Shown here piece by piece: positions 10,054-18,762 of a stretch of DNA of 64,000 nt. The number at the start of each line of letters is the position of its first letter. Position 1 is the first letter of the stretch. The stretch is from Lachnospiraceae bacterium (lineage in GTDB: Bacteria; Bacillota; Clostridia; Lachnospirales; Lachnospiraceae): the NCBI GenBank assembly GCA_015057165.1, contig SVEY01000001.1, forward strand, positions 214,680 to 278,679, read 5' to 3'. Under the pieces are notes generated by a model that saw nothing but the letters and a program-made list of their open reading frames with translations, was not told the origin of the DNA and did not search any database. Made by a program: the position numbers and the translations under genes.

Positions 10054-11712
10054 TTATCTTAACAAGTGCATTTTTTCTACAACATCAACTATCTTATCAC
10101 CCATTGGCAATCTAAGTAAATCATATCTAGTTATACCTCTTAGAAGAAGCATAACAACAGAATATACAATTCCACCCATTAAAACTGAAATAATAACAGC
10201 TAATAGATTAGAATTAGAAAGCATCATTAATAATTTATATACTAAATATACAACCACTCCCATTATGGCAGAAGATATACCAGGCATCAAATACGTACTT
10301 CTTATATTCTGCTTAGCCCTAGTACTCTTCCTTAATGGAATAGCATTAAGTATGCACATAAGAAGTGCATAGAATGCATTAGCAATAACAACAGCATATA
10401 TGTTCAAGTAGAAGAATTCCATTAATACAAGAAGAAGCACTACGTGAAGTACTAGTGCTATTAATGCATTAATTACAGGAATTCTCATCTTATCAATTCC
10501 TTGTAATAATCCGTTAGATAGACTTGATATAGAATAGAATATTACAGCTACAGAACCTACAATAAGCATCATACTACTTGTTGGATCAGTATCAGCAAAT
10601 AATAATTCCATAATAGGTGCAGCTAGAACCATTAGTCCTATTGTGCATGGAAACGCAAATATCATTATAAATCTATTAGAAGAATGAATTTGACTCCGAA
10701 GAGTCTTCCTATCTCTTCTTTCGTAAGCCATAGTAAGCGCAGGTACAGCAGAAGCCGCTATGGAAGATGCAATAGAAATAGGTACATTAATAAGGACTTT
10801 GTACTGTCCTGTAAACACTCCCCACCATTCTGATATCTGATCAGCGCTATAACCCTGGGCTACAGCAATATTTTTAAATATTCCCTGATCTATTATTGCA
10901 CTTATATTAAATAATGTAGTACTAAGAAGAACAGGGACAATTGTTAGAATCAAAATCTTAATTACCTCAGGATATGATTCTATATTTCTACTTTTATCTC
11001 TTTTAATTTTCTTCCTAAATCTTTTAAAATAAACGAAAAACACAAACAGCATAAACAAAAGAGCAATAATGGCACCACTCAGTGTACCAAGAGTACCTCC
11101 AGCTGCTCCATATGCTGCTTTATATCCTTCTACATCATTAAGCACACCACCAACTTTAGCGCCATATCCAACTAAAGCAATGGCTGCCACAACAGATACA
11201 ATAGCATTAACAATCTGCTCTGCTATCTGAGATATAGCAGAAGGCATTGTGGTATTAAGTCCCTGGAAAAAACCACGAAATACACCTACTATAGCTACAA
11301 CAAATAAGGTAGGTGCAAGAACTTTAAGCGCAATTATAGAATATGGTGTCTTTAATAATGTACCAGTAAAAAAGTCAGCAAAATAATAGACAATAAAGGC
11401 TGCAGCTCCTCCTGAAAATACAGAAAAAATCAAGGAGCCAATCAAAACCCTATTGGCATTCTTTGCTTCACCATTAGCAATCCTAGCCGCCACTAATTTA
11501 GAGACGGCTAAAGGAATACTAAATGATGAAATAATAAGTATTATATTGTAAACTTCAAAAGCAGTGCCATAATAGTCATTACCACGCTTACCAATTATTG
11601 CAGTAAGGGGTATCCTATATACAAGTCCAACTATCTTACTAATAATCTGTGCAATAGCAAGTATTGAGCCTTGAAGCAAAAAATTATGGTCACTTTTTTT
11701 TGCATTACTCAT
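10054..11712 (-). CDS. Polysaccharide/lipid flippase of the MATE-like MOP superfamily (SpoVB/MurJ-like)
   Basis: A 552-residue polytopic membrane protein with about 14 hydrophobic helices. The N-terminus (QGSILAIAQIISKIVGLVYRIPLTAIIG) and a later VPALTMAYERRD segment are typical of the SpoVB/MurJ/Wzx group, which moves lipid-linked wall or polysaccharide precursors across the membrane. Family members in spore formers include SpoVB and YtgP/Amj-type lipid II flippases; which one this is cannot be decided from the sequence alone. It is flanked by the FAD protein and a DUF3048 protein on the same strand. Confidence 0.85.
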   Translation of the reverse strand: MSNAKKSDHNFLLQGSILAIAQIISKIVGLVYRIPLTAIIGKRGNDYYGTAFEVYNIILIISSFSIPLAVSKLVAARIANGEAKNANRVLIGSLIFSVFSGGAAAFIVYYFADFFTGTLLKTPYSIIALKVLAPTLFVVAIVGVFRGFFQGLNTTMPSAISQIAEQIVNAIVSVVAAIALVGYGAKVGGVLNDVEGYKAAYGAAGGTLGTLSGAIIALLFMLFVFFVYFKRFRKKIKRDKSRNIESYPEVIKILILTIVPVLLSTTLFNISAIIDQGIFKNIAVAQGYSADQISEWWGVFTGQYKVLINVPISIASSIAASAVPALTMAYERRDRKTLRSQIHSSNRFIMIFAFPCTIGLMVLAAPIMELLFADTDPTSSMMLIVGSVAVIFYSISSLSNGLLQGIDKMRIPVINALIALVLHVVLLLVLMEFFYLNIYAVVIANAFYALLMCILNAIPLRKSTRAKQNIRSTYLMPGISSAIMGVVVYLVYKLLMMLSNSNLLAVIISVLMGGIVYSVVMLLLRGITRYDLLRLPMGDKIVDVVEKMHLLR

Positions 11713-11728
11713 TAATTATTAGTCCTTA

Positions 11729-12853
11729 TTATTTTTTTGTGTTTGCAGCATTATACTCTTCAATTGTTGCATAATACTGATTCTTATCTTTGTACTTATT
11801 CTCTGTTGTACATACCCAAGTTCTACCTTGATTAATTACAATTTCATTTCCTTTCATATCATAGTACTTTGTAACATCATTTTCAGTAGGACGAGACCAT
11901 GTAATATCAATCATCTTACCCTTTGTGAAATATTTACCAGTACCCTTACCAGTAGTCTCACACCAGATATATGGACTATTAGCAGTATCATGCTCTTCTA
12001 AGTCATGACTATCAACATCCTGGAAGATAATATTATCACATACTATTTGAGAATTGTCATTTCCATCAATTTGTTCTTTTCCAAACTGGAATCTCTTATA
12101 TTTCTGTGTTGCAGGATCATATTCAAATCTTGGTAGATTTACAAAGAAATATGGCTTAATAACCATACAATCAGTTGCTCCTTCTACAGCAAGTGTATTA
12201 GGCTGATCTGCTTCTTCTGTAAATGTAAATTTCTTAGGCTTATTAGTATCAAGAGTTGTTCTATAATTCATCTGTTGAACACCTTGCATAATCATACCAC
12301 GATTAGTATAGATGTTGCTTGGTGATGGATGATCATTAGTCTTAAAGAAACATACTGTATCTAGTTTTGCATTAATTACACCACTTAGATTATCTATATA
12401 ATCAGTTGCTAAGATATCAATAGCACGAACTGAAGCACCCCAGTTAACATATAAAGCATCAAATTCATGTGCAAAATATATATAATAAGGTCTGCTAGAA
12501 CGTACATTTCCAAGCTTTAAATTGTCATCTATATTATTATCATATATGACCATAAATCTTGTAGAACTTCCTTCAACAGGACATTCATATATTACGCCAG
12601 ATGAATTAAGTCCAAATAATGGATGATTATGCTTTTCATTCTCCATCATTATGGCAATTGGACGCTGACTTTGGATATTCTTATCAATCCATTGACCTGT
12701 TAGAATACTTTGTGCCTGATTAGGATGTTTGTCAACAACTACAGCTTCTTCCTTCTTTTCTTCAGTAGGTCTAAGCAAAAAGAACGCAGTCACACCACCT
12801 CCAACTAATACAACGGCAGCCACAATAATTGCAATTATTGCTTTTTTACTCAT
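11729..12853 (-). CDS. DUF3048 domain-containing membrane-anchored protein
   Basis: A 374-residue exported protein with an uncleaved-looking N-terminal anchor (KKAIIAIIVAAVVLVGGGVTAFFLL, no lipobox cysteine) and a large extracytoplasmic DUF3048 region, recognised from PIAIMMENEKHNHPLFGLN (about 65-85), YECPVEGSSTRFMVIYD and the LGNVRSSRPYYIYFAHEFDA segment. The family is related to YerB of Bacillus; its role is unknown. The ATG at 12853 is preceded by a GGGAGGAT-type ribosome site. It lies downstream of ybeY in the same orientation. Confidence 0.85.
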   Translation of the reverse strand: MSKKAIIAIIVAAVVLVGGGVTAFFLLRPTEEKKEEAVVVDKHPNQAQSILTGQWIDKNIQSQRPIAIMMENEKHNHPLFGLNSSGVIYECPVEGSSTRFMVIYDNNIDDNLKLGNVRSSRPYYIYFAHEFDALYVNWGASVRAIDILATDYIDNLSGVINAKLDTVCFFKTNDHPSPSNIYTNRGMIMQGVQQMNYRTTLDTNKPKKFTFTEEADQPNTLAVEGATDCMVIKPYFFVNLPRFEYDPATQKYKRFQFGKEQIDGNDNSQIVCDNIIFQDVDSHDLEEHDTANSPYIWCETTGKGTGKYFTKGKMIDITWSRPTENDVTKYYDMKGNEIVINQGRTWVCTTENKYKDKNQYYATIEEYNAANTKK

Positions 12854-12883
12854 ATAAAATCCTCCCTCATAAATGAATATATA

Positions 12884-13411
12884 TTATAAATCCCTAGTTA
12901 TACTTAGAGATTCTAATATCTGGTTTTGTTTATTCTCCATAATAATTCTTTCATCTTCTTCAATATGGTCAAATCCTAATAAATGAAGCATCGAATGGAC
13001 TATTAAAAATGCATATTCTCTTAAAATACTATGATTATATTCTTTTGCCTGATTAATTATTACAGGAACACAAAGAACTATATCTCCAAGAATGATTTCA
13101 TCTGTATCAGGATTCTTAATATCTATTACATCAATAAGAAAATCATACATTTCTTCTTTTCTCTCAGAAATCCTTGAGTAATCAGAATCATATTCTATCA
13201 TAGGAAAAGACAAAACATCTGTGGAATTATCTATATCTCTATATTCCTTGTTAATCTTTCTAATACTTTCTTCATTTACAAATGTAATACTAACTTCTAC
13301 ATCATATTTAAACTGTTCATGAAGAAGTGTTTTAGTAATAACATCATTTGCAACTTTCTTATAGTCAAAATCAAATTCATAATCTGTTTGATTATCATAA
13401 TAAATTGTCAT
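12884..13411 (-). CDS. ybeY: Endoribonuclease YbeY
   Basis: Metal-dependent single-strand endoribonuclease for 16S rRNA 3'-end maturation and ribosome quality control. The zinc ligand motif H-x3-H-x5-H appears as HSMLHLLGFDH near residue 140, and the upstream DVLSFPM (about 65) and GDIVLC (about 105) segments are typical. At 175 residues it has the usual length. Its ATG overlaps the stop of the upstream membrane-protein gene (ATGA), and the phoH-x-ybeY order is a conserved neighbourhood. Confidence 0.95.
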   Translation of the reverse strand: MTIYYDNQTDYEFDFDYKKVANDVITKTLLHEQFKYDVEVSITFVNEESIRKINKEYRDIDNSTDVLSFPMIEYDSDYSRISERKEEMYDFLIDVIDIKNPDTDEIILGDIVLCVPVIINQAKEYNHSILREYAFLIVHSMLHLLGFDHIEEDERIIMENKQNQILESLSITRDL

Positions 13412-14616
13412 ATAAAGCTTTCCTCATTAACAAGTCTTTGTCTTACTCTTAAAAACTGATTCATACTAAGTCCAGAATTATCATAAAAGCCTTGCTGTGA
13501 ATAATCATTTAATGTCTGATAAATCACCATATCCTGATTCCATGAAGAAGACATAGTTTCTTCATCAAGCAGTTCAATCTTAGTAACAAGAACATCAACC
13601 ATATGAACAATAGCAGATTCTGGCGAGCTTGGTTTTTCTAATATTCCACCATATTCTGAAAGAATGGTTATAACATCTCTTGGAAAACAATTATTAGTTG
13701 CAAGCTTAATTGCATTATCAATTTCTGGTTCACCTTCCATTTTACCAAGTCTATAATAAAAGCCACCACAAGCAGCACAAAGCTCATTTGCTCCTATTTC
13801 ATTAGCGCATTTTCTAGAAAGCTCTGATACTTTAATAGCATGTGTATATTCTGCAAGTGAATAATTTTTTATATCTTTTACAAGGCTATAGTTCTTATCT
13901 AGTATAATATGATATTTATTAGTAAAATCTTTTCTTGATTTATCAAGAAGTAGATTAAACAAAAGTCCGAAGAACAAAGCTGATAATGTTCCAAGTAAAG
14001 CAGCATAAATAACAATTAACCATGTCATATGATAATTAGCCAGGTAATAACATACTAGTGTTATTATTACATTAGATGAAAATATAATAATAATCACATC
14101 TGCTCTCATTCTGTCTTCGCTTGACTTCATATACGAAGATACTGCTTGGGATATTAAAACCAACAATATGTAGCAAATAATAACAAGGTTATTAGAATGA
14201 TGAACATAACACAGGCATACAACCATATAGAGAGATGCCATAAGAGAAACCATATCATCACATACTGTTGTAAGTATTATAGGTAGTAAAAATACTGGAA
14301 CAAAAAATTCAGGAATAAAATTACCAACTATAATAATTGCCCAACAATATAGTATTCTAAGGCAAAGCCTACTATAAGATGTATCAAAATCAACAAGTTC
14401 TTTCTTACTTCGTTTATGCATAATTGATATACTTATAACAATCGAGAAAACTATTGTTATAAATACAGTGCAAAGAGTTTGATCTATAAGTAAATTATTA
14501 AGTAAAGAAATTGCAACAACACTTACCAAACTAATTACAAAGCATAAAAGAAGGTATAACACTCTTATTCGGGCAATATATTCTTTTTTCTTTATTTTTT
14601 GCTTTGAACTTTTCAT
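13408..14616 (-). CDS. PgpH-like membrane protein with a degenerate HD domain
   Basis: A 402-residue protein with about eight membrane helices in residues 20-220 and a cytoplasmic C-terminal half. Position between phoH and ybeY is where the 7TM-HD cyclic-di-AMP phosphodiesterase PgpH (YqfF) normally sits, and the C-terminal half can be laid on PgpH: YTHAIKVSELSRKCANEIGANELCA corresponds to the HH-x-VANL-x-E region and MVDVLVTKIE to the last aspartate segment. However, the HD pair is replaced by YR (GFYYRLGK where PgpH has HDIGK) and the later HHGT by EYGG. The large extracellular 7TMR-HDED domain is also missing, making it about 300 residues shorter. It is probably not an active phosphodiesterase. 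Homology is inferred from motif order and context. Confidence 0.6.
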   Translation of the reverse strand: MKSSKQKIKKKEYIARIRVLYLLLCFVISLVSVVAISLLNNLLIDQTLCTVFITIVFSIVISISIMHKRSKKELVDFDTSYSRLCLRILYCWAIIIVGNFIPEFFVPVFLLPIILTTVCDDMVSLMASLYMVVCLCYVHHSNNLVIICYILLVLISQAVSSYMKSSEDRMRADVIIIIFSSNVIITLVCYYLANYHMTWLIVIYAALLGTLSALFFGLLFNLLLDKSRKDFTNKYHIILDKNYSLVKDIKNYSLAEYTHAIKVSELSRKCANEIGANELCAACGGFYYRLGKMEGEPEIDNAIKLATNNCFPRDVITILSEYGGILEKPSSPESAIVHMVDVLVTKIELLDEETMSSSWNQDMVIYQTLNDYSQQGFYDNSGLSMNQFLRVRQRLVNEESFI

Positions 14617-14640
14617 TTCATTCTTTCTAATAATCTATAA

Positions 14641-15603
14641 TTATTTTTTATCTTTTTTACTCTCATAAGATTCATAGGCATTTACAATCTTCTGTACAAG
14701 TGGATGTCTTACAACATCAACACCAGTAAGGGTACAAATACCAATATCATCAATATTAGATAATATCATAGTAGCATTATTAAGACCTGATGCAACACCT
14801 TTTGGCAAATCAATCTGGGTATTATCACCTGTAATTACAGCTTTAGAGCCAAATCCAATTCTTGTAAGAAACATTTTCATTTGAGAACTTGTAGTATTCT
14901 GTGCTTCATCAAGAATTATATATGAATTATCTAAAGTCCTTCCCCTCATATATGCAAGAGGCGCCACTTCTATAAGCCCCTTTTCCATATTACGAAGAAA
15001 ATTCTCAGCACCCATTATTTGATATAGAGCGTCATATAAAGGTCTAAGATAAGGATCAACTTTACTTTGCAAATCTCCTGGCAAAAATCCCAGCTTTTCT
15101 CCTGCTTCAATTGCAGGTCTTGTAAGAATTATTTTACCAACTTCTTCTCTCTGGAAAGCAGAAATAGCCATTGCCATTGCAAGATAAGTCTTACCTGTTC
15201 CAGCAGGTCCAATACCAAATGTAATCATATTATTCTTAATTGAATCAATATATTTTTTTTGACCAATAGTCTTGGGTTTAATAGGTTTGCCATAAATAGT
15301 ATGACAAATAATATCATCTAATTTTTGAAAAGAATTATTCTTATCTATTCCAAGACTAATGGCATAATTGACAGATTGTTCATTAATCTCATTACCTTTT
15401 TTATATGATTCAATAAGATTATATATTACACGTTCGCAACTAATTACGTTATCTTTATTTCCAACAATTTTAACGTAATCATCTCTAGGAATAATTGCAA
15501 TATCAAGAGATTTTTCAATCATCTTGGCATATACATCAAGTTCTCCAAATATAACAGATATTTCATTGTCAGATACATTTATTTTACTTGTATATTTATC
15601 CAT
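14641..15603 (-). CDS. phoH: PhoH family ATPase
   Basis: A 320-residue P-loop ATPase of the PhoH family, thought to be an RNA-linked helicase-like ATPase acting with YbeY. An N-terminal region of about 110 residues, possibly KH-like (SVIFGELDVYAKMIEKSLDI), precedes the Walker A motif GPAGTGKTYLAMAMA (about 135), the Walker B motif YIILDEAQNT (about 230) and a GDNTQIDLP sensor segment. It is the first gene of the phoH / PgpH-like / ybeY trio. Confidence 0.93.
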   Translation of the reverse strand: MDKYTSKINVSDNEISVIFGELDVYAKMIEKSLDIAIIPRDDYVKIVGNKDNVISCERVIYNLIESYKKGNEINEQSVNYAISLGIDKNNSFQKLDDIICHTIYGKPIKPKTIGQKKYIDSIKNNMITFGIGPAGTGKTYLAMAMAISAFQREEVGKIILTRPAIEAGEKLGFLPGDLQSKVDPYLRPLYDALYQIMGAENFLRNMEKGLIEVAPLAYMRGRTLDNSYIILDEAQNTTSSQMKMFLTRIGFGSKAVITGDNTQIDLPKGVASGLNNATMILSNIDDIGICTLTGVDVVRHPLVQKIVNAYESYESKKDKK

Positions 15604-15616
15604 ATAACCTCTAAAA

Positions 15617-16921
15617 CTATTTAATAATATCTATAATCATCTCAGGTTTATTAATCTTTTTTCCATCTATCTCATATGCAGAAATAATTTCTTTATAAGC
15701 AGCCTCAACTTTACTTTCGTCATTTCCGTATATATACGCAATAACCTGACCAGTCTTAACAGAATCGGCAACTTTTTTATTAATAACTATGCCAACACTA
15801 TAATCAATTTCATCTTCTATTTCTTCTCTTCCTCCACCTAGGATAAGAGATGCATTACCAATCTTTAAAGCATTAATCTTCTGAACATAACCACTTTTTT
15901 CAGATTTGACTTCTCGTATAATGGATGCATTTATTAAAGAATCATAGTTTCTTACATAAGAAGAATCTCCACCTTGCTTCTCAACAAATTCAATGAATTT
16001 ATTATATGCACTACCATTATCAATAACTGATTTAATTAGTTCTTTTGCTTCATCAATATCCTTAGTCTTCTTAGCTGCAATAAGCATGTATCCAGCTATA
16101 GTATAGACCACTTCCATAAGATCATCAGGTCCATATCCCTTAAGGGCCTGAACAGCTTCAGCTACCTCTAAAGCATTTCCAACAGCATTTCCAAGAGGTT
16201 CATCCATATTAGTAACAACGGCAATGGTTTTTTTACCAAGGGAATTACCAATGTTAACCATCTTCTTAGATAGTTCTATTGCATCTTCTGTTCTATTCAT
16301 GAAAGCACCGCTTCCAGTTGTAACATCAAGAACAACAGCATCGCAGCCACATGCAAGCTTTTTACTCATAATGGAGCTGGCAATTAAAGATATATTATCT
16401 ACAGTTCCTGTAACATCTCTAAGGGCATATAGTTTTTTATCTGCAGGAGCCAAATCAGATGTTTGAGCAGCAATAGCAACATTAATAGACTTGATATTAT
16501 CAATGAATTCATCAACAGTTAGATTGGTCTTAAATCCAGGAATACTTTCTAACTTGTCAATTGTTCCACCAGTATGTCCTAATCCTCTTCCACTCATTTT
16601 CGCAAATGGAACGCCAATAGCTCCAATTATTCCAATAAGAACAAGACTCACCTTATCACCAACACCACCTGAAGAATGTTTATCGACTATCGTTCCTTCT
16701 ATAGAGGACAAATCAATAATATCACCTGAATCTCTCATAGCAAGAGTCAAATCAACAGTTTCTCTATCACTAAGACCATTAAAACATACAGCCATAAGAA
16801 GAGCAGACATATGATAATCACGAATTTTCCCATTAATATAATTATCAATAATCCAATTAATCTCTTCAGTGGTTAGTTCTTTATTCAGTTTCTTCTTAAT
16901 TATGAGATGTGATATTCTCAT
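15617..16921 (-). CDS. pdp: Pyrimidine-nucleoside phosphorylase
   Basis: Cleaves thymidine, deoxyuridine and uridine with phosphate to give the base and (deoxy)ribose-1-phosphate, a salvage reaction. The family signature is clear: KHSSGGVGDKVS at about 82-93 (phosphate site), MSGRGLGHTGGTIDKLES at about 110-127, and LYALRDVTGTV near 168. At 434 residues it is a complete Pdp/DeoA-family enzyme. It lies between rlmH and phoH with short gaps of about 15 nt. Confidence 0.95.
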   Translation of the reverse strand: MRISHLIIKKKLNKELTTEEINWIIDNYINGKIRDYHMSALLMAVCFNGLSDRETVDLTLAMRDSGDIIDLSSIEGTIVDKHSSGGVGDKVSLVLIGIIGAIGVPFAKMSGRGLGHTGGTIDKLESIPGFKTNLTVDEFIDNIKSINVAIAAQTSDLAPADKKLYALRDVTGTVDNISLIASSIMSKKLACGCDAVVLDVTTGSGAFMNRTEDAIELSKKMVNIGNSLGKKTIAVVTNMDEPLGNAVGNALEVAEAVQALKGYGPDDLMEVVYTIAGYMLIAAKKTKDIDEAKELIKSVIDNGSAYNKFIEFVEKQGGDSSYVRNYDSLINASIIREVKSEKSGYVQKINALKIGNASLILGGGREEIEDEIDYSVGIVINKKVADSVKTGQVIAYIYGNDESKVEAAYKEIISAYEIDGKKINKPEMIIDIIK

Positions 16922-16936
16922 ATATTTCCTCCAAAA

Positions 16937-17416
16937 TCATTTATGATAAGGCTCATTATTATTAATACGAAATGCTCTATAAATCTGTTCTAGTAGAATC
17001 ACTCTCATTAGTTGATGTGGAAATGTCATATCAGAGAAGCTAAGCTTCATGTTAGCCTTCTTTAATACATCATCACTAAGTCCAAGTGAACCTCCAATTA
17101 TAAAGCAAATATTAGAATTAGAATGAATTCCCAAATCATTGATTTTATTAGCAAATTCTATAGAATCCAGTTTTTTCCCATTTATAGCAAGAGCAATAAT
17201 GTATTCATTATTATTAATTGATTTTAATATTCGTTCTCCTTCTTTTCTAAGAACAATATTAACCTCATTGACAGATGCATTTTCTTTAGTCATTTCATCA
17301 TTAACTTCTATAATATTAAGCTTACAATATGAAGACAGTCGTTTAGAGTATTCTAAAATTGCATCTCTATAAAACTTTTCTTTAATTTTACCAACTGTTA
17401 TTATCTTAATATTCAT
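16937..17416 (-). CDS. rlmH: 23S rRNA (pseudouridine-1915-N3)-methyltransferase RlmH
   Basis: SPOUT-class methyltransferase that methylates pseudouridine 1915 in helix 69 of 23S rRNA. The 159-residue protein begins MNIKIITVGKIKEKFY, contains CFIIGGSLGL near 105 (SAM-binding knot) and ends FPHQLMRVILLEQIYRAFRI followed by NNEPYHK, the canonical RlmH C-terminus. It lies between the zinc-ribbon/TPR gene and pdp with gaps of about 15 nt. Confidence 0.97.
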   Translation of the reverse strand: MNIKIITVGKIKEKFYRDAILEYSKRLSSYCKLNIIEVNDEMTKENASVNEVNIVLRKEGERILKSINNNEYIIALAINGKKLDSIEFANKINDLGIHSNSNICFIIGGSLGLSDDVLKKANMKLSFSDMTFPHQLMRVILLEQIYRAFRINNNEPYHK

Positions 17417-17431
17417 ATGTCACCTTATAGT

Positions 17432-18598
17432 TTACGGAGTATATTCATAATTGGCTCTAAATACATTAGATGACATACCATGTTTATCTACTACAATTAC
17501 AGACAACACATTGTTTCCTTCAGGAATATCAATTGGTCCATAATACATCTCGGAGCTAGGCGTTGGAATCGAACCATCCCATGTATAGAATATCTTGGCT
17601 CCTTCAACTCCTGTAGTTATTCTAATAGTTGTAGGAGTATCATAATGTCCACTTCCTGGTGATACAGTAGGATAATCAGGAGCTTCGTAATCTATCTGAT
17701 ATTTCTCAGTTGTAACAATGCTTTTTTCTGCATCCTTATTGTAGGCAATCGCTTTAAGAGTAGTATTACCACCTTCTATTTTGATAGGACCAGAATATAA
17801 TTTGCCTGATACTTTATCAGGAGTAGTACCATCAAGAGTATAATAAATTGTTGAATCATCATCACATACTAACTTTACTTCTTGATCTTCACCATATTTA
17901 CCACCCTTTACAGATGCCTTAGGCGCTGTAACAACTGTTGTATCAAATAGTTTCTTTATAGTTGAATTAGGCGCGTTATTCTCAAGTTCCTGAAGTTTTT
18001 CAGTATCATTAGTTGCCGTATATAATACTATTAACGCCTTATACACATCTATAGATTCTTTATCAAGATTTAAGGCTTCTAGAAGAATCTCTTCTGCTTT
18101 ATCATATTGTTCTGTAATTATATAATCCTTACCTAGTGCAACACGAGCTTCAACAGAATCTTTCCTCTTTTCTAATGCCTCTTTATAGACTTCAATTGCA
18201 CTATCATATTTTGCTTTAGAATCAAGATTACTACCTTGAATCATTTTGAACCTAAAGGAAGTAAAGAAAATAATTGCAGCAATAAAAAGTACCAGAACAA
18301 CACAGGCAATAATAAAGATTATCCTGTTTTTCTTGATGTTCCATATTTTATCAAGGAAAAAATTCCCAGTAATATTTGGCTCATCATTTTCTTTTAATGC
18401 ATTTTGTTTATCAATTTCTTCTTGTTTTCTTTTGAGAGCAGCCTGTCTTTTGGCAAATGCATCATCATCTTCCAGAAGAGACTGCAATACTTCGTCTTCT
18501 AGTACATTGTAATCAGATACAATCATTGCTTCTTTGCCACAGTGCTCGCAATATACACTTCCTACGCGTATTTCTTTTCCACAATTAGAACATTTCAT
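17432..18598 (-). CDS. Zinc-ribbon, TPR and chitobiase-type C-terminal repeat membrane protein
   Basis: A 388-residue protein of unknown role. An N-terminal zinc ribbon (CSNCGKE and CEHCGKE, two C-x2-C pairs within residues 3-21) is followed by a charged linker, one membrane helix at about 92-115 (RIIFIIACVVLVLFIAAIIF), TPR-like helices at about 125-215 (YDSAIEVYKEALEKR, YDKAEEILLEALNLD), then two beta domains of the chitobiase/beta-hexosaminidase C-terminal type (IYYTLDGTTPDKVSGKLYSG and IFYTWDGSIPTPSSEMYYGP). The topology suggests a cytosolic zinc ribbon with TPR and beta domains outside. Similar proteins are common in Lachnospiraceae. A hairpin repeat lies just upstream of its start. Confidence 0.8.
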   Translation of the reverse strand: MKCSNCGKEIRVGSVYCEHCGKEAMIVSDYNVLEDEVLQSLLEDDDAFAKRQAALKRKQEEIDKQNALKENDEPNITGNFFLDKIWNIKKNRIIFIIACVVLVLFIAAIIFFTSFRFKMIQGSNLDSKAKYDSAIEVYKEALEKRKDSVEARVALGKDYIITEQYDKAEEILLEALNLDKESIDVYKALIVLYTATNDTEKLQELENNAPNSTIKKLFDTTVVTAPKASVKGGKYGEDQEVKLVCDDDSTIYYTLDGTTPDKVSGKLYSGPIKIEGGNTTLKAIAYNKDAEKSIVTTEKYQIDYEAPDYPTVSPGSGHYDTPTTIRITTGVEGAKIFYTWDGSIPTPSSEMYYGPIDIPEGNNVLSVIVVDKHGMSSNVFRANYEYTP

Positions 18599-18638
18599 AT
18601 ATTACTCCGTATTTAGTATATTATTCGTTTTCAAAACT

Positions 18639-18671
18639 CTTTTCTCGACTTAGAATGTCTTCGAAAAGATT
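18639..18671. repeat. 33-bp hairpin repeat, copy 1 (within a longer stem)
   Basis: First copy of a 33-bp element beginning CTTTTCTCGACTTAG and ending TCTTCGAAAAGATT. Its ends are nearly inverted (CTTTTC and GAAAAG, with GAC/GTC inside). This copy is further enclosed by a perfect 10-bp inverted repeat, GTTTTCAAAA at 18627-18636 and TTTTGAAAAC at 18670-18679, so a stem of about 20 bp with small bulges can form. It lies about 30 nt upstream of the zinc-ribbon gene start and would be in its leader RNA. Confidence 0.75.
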
Positions 18672-18712
18672 TTGAAAACTCATAAAGTATTATAACTTTG
18701 AATTTAATCATT

Positions 18713-18745
18713 CTTTTCTCGACTTAAAATGTCTTCGAAAAGATT
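18713..18745. repeat. 33-bp hairpin repeat, copy 2
   Basis: Second copy, identical to the first except for one base (A instead of G), starting 74 bp further along. It lacks the outer 10-bp arms of copy 1. It lies just downstream of the folD stop codon in transcription order. Neither copy is followed by a U-run, so a simple terminator is unlikely. Confidence 0.75.
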
Positions 18746-18762
18746 ACAAAAATTGTACATCA

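Noticed and set aside
18639-18745. CRISPR-like array from the two 33-bp repeats.
   Set aside because: Only two copies with a 41-nt gap, no cas genes, and each copy is itself an imperfect hairpin in a promoter-leader position.
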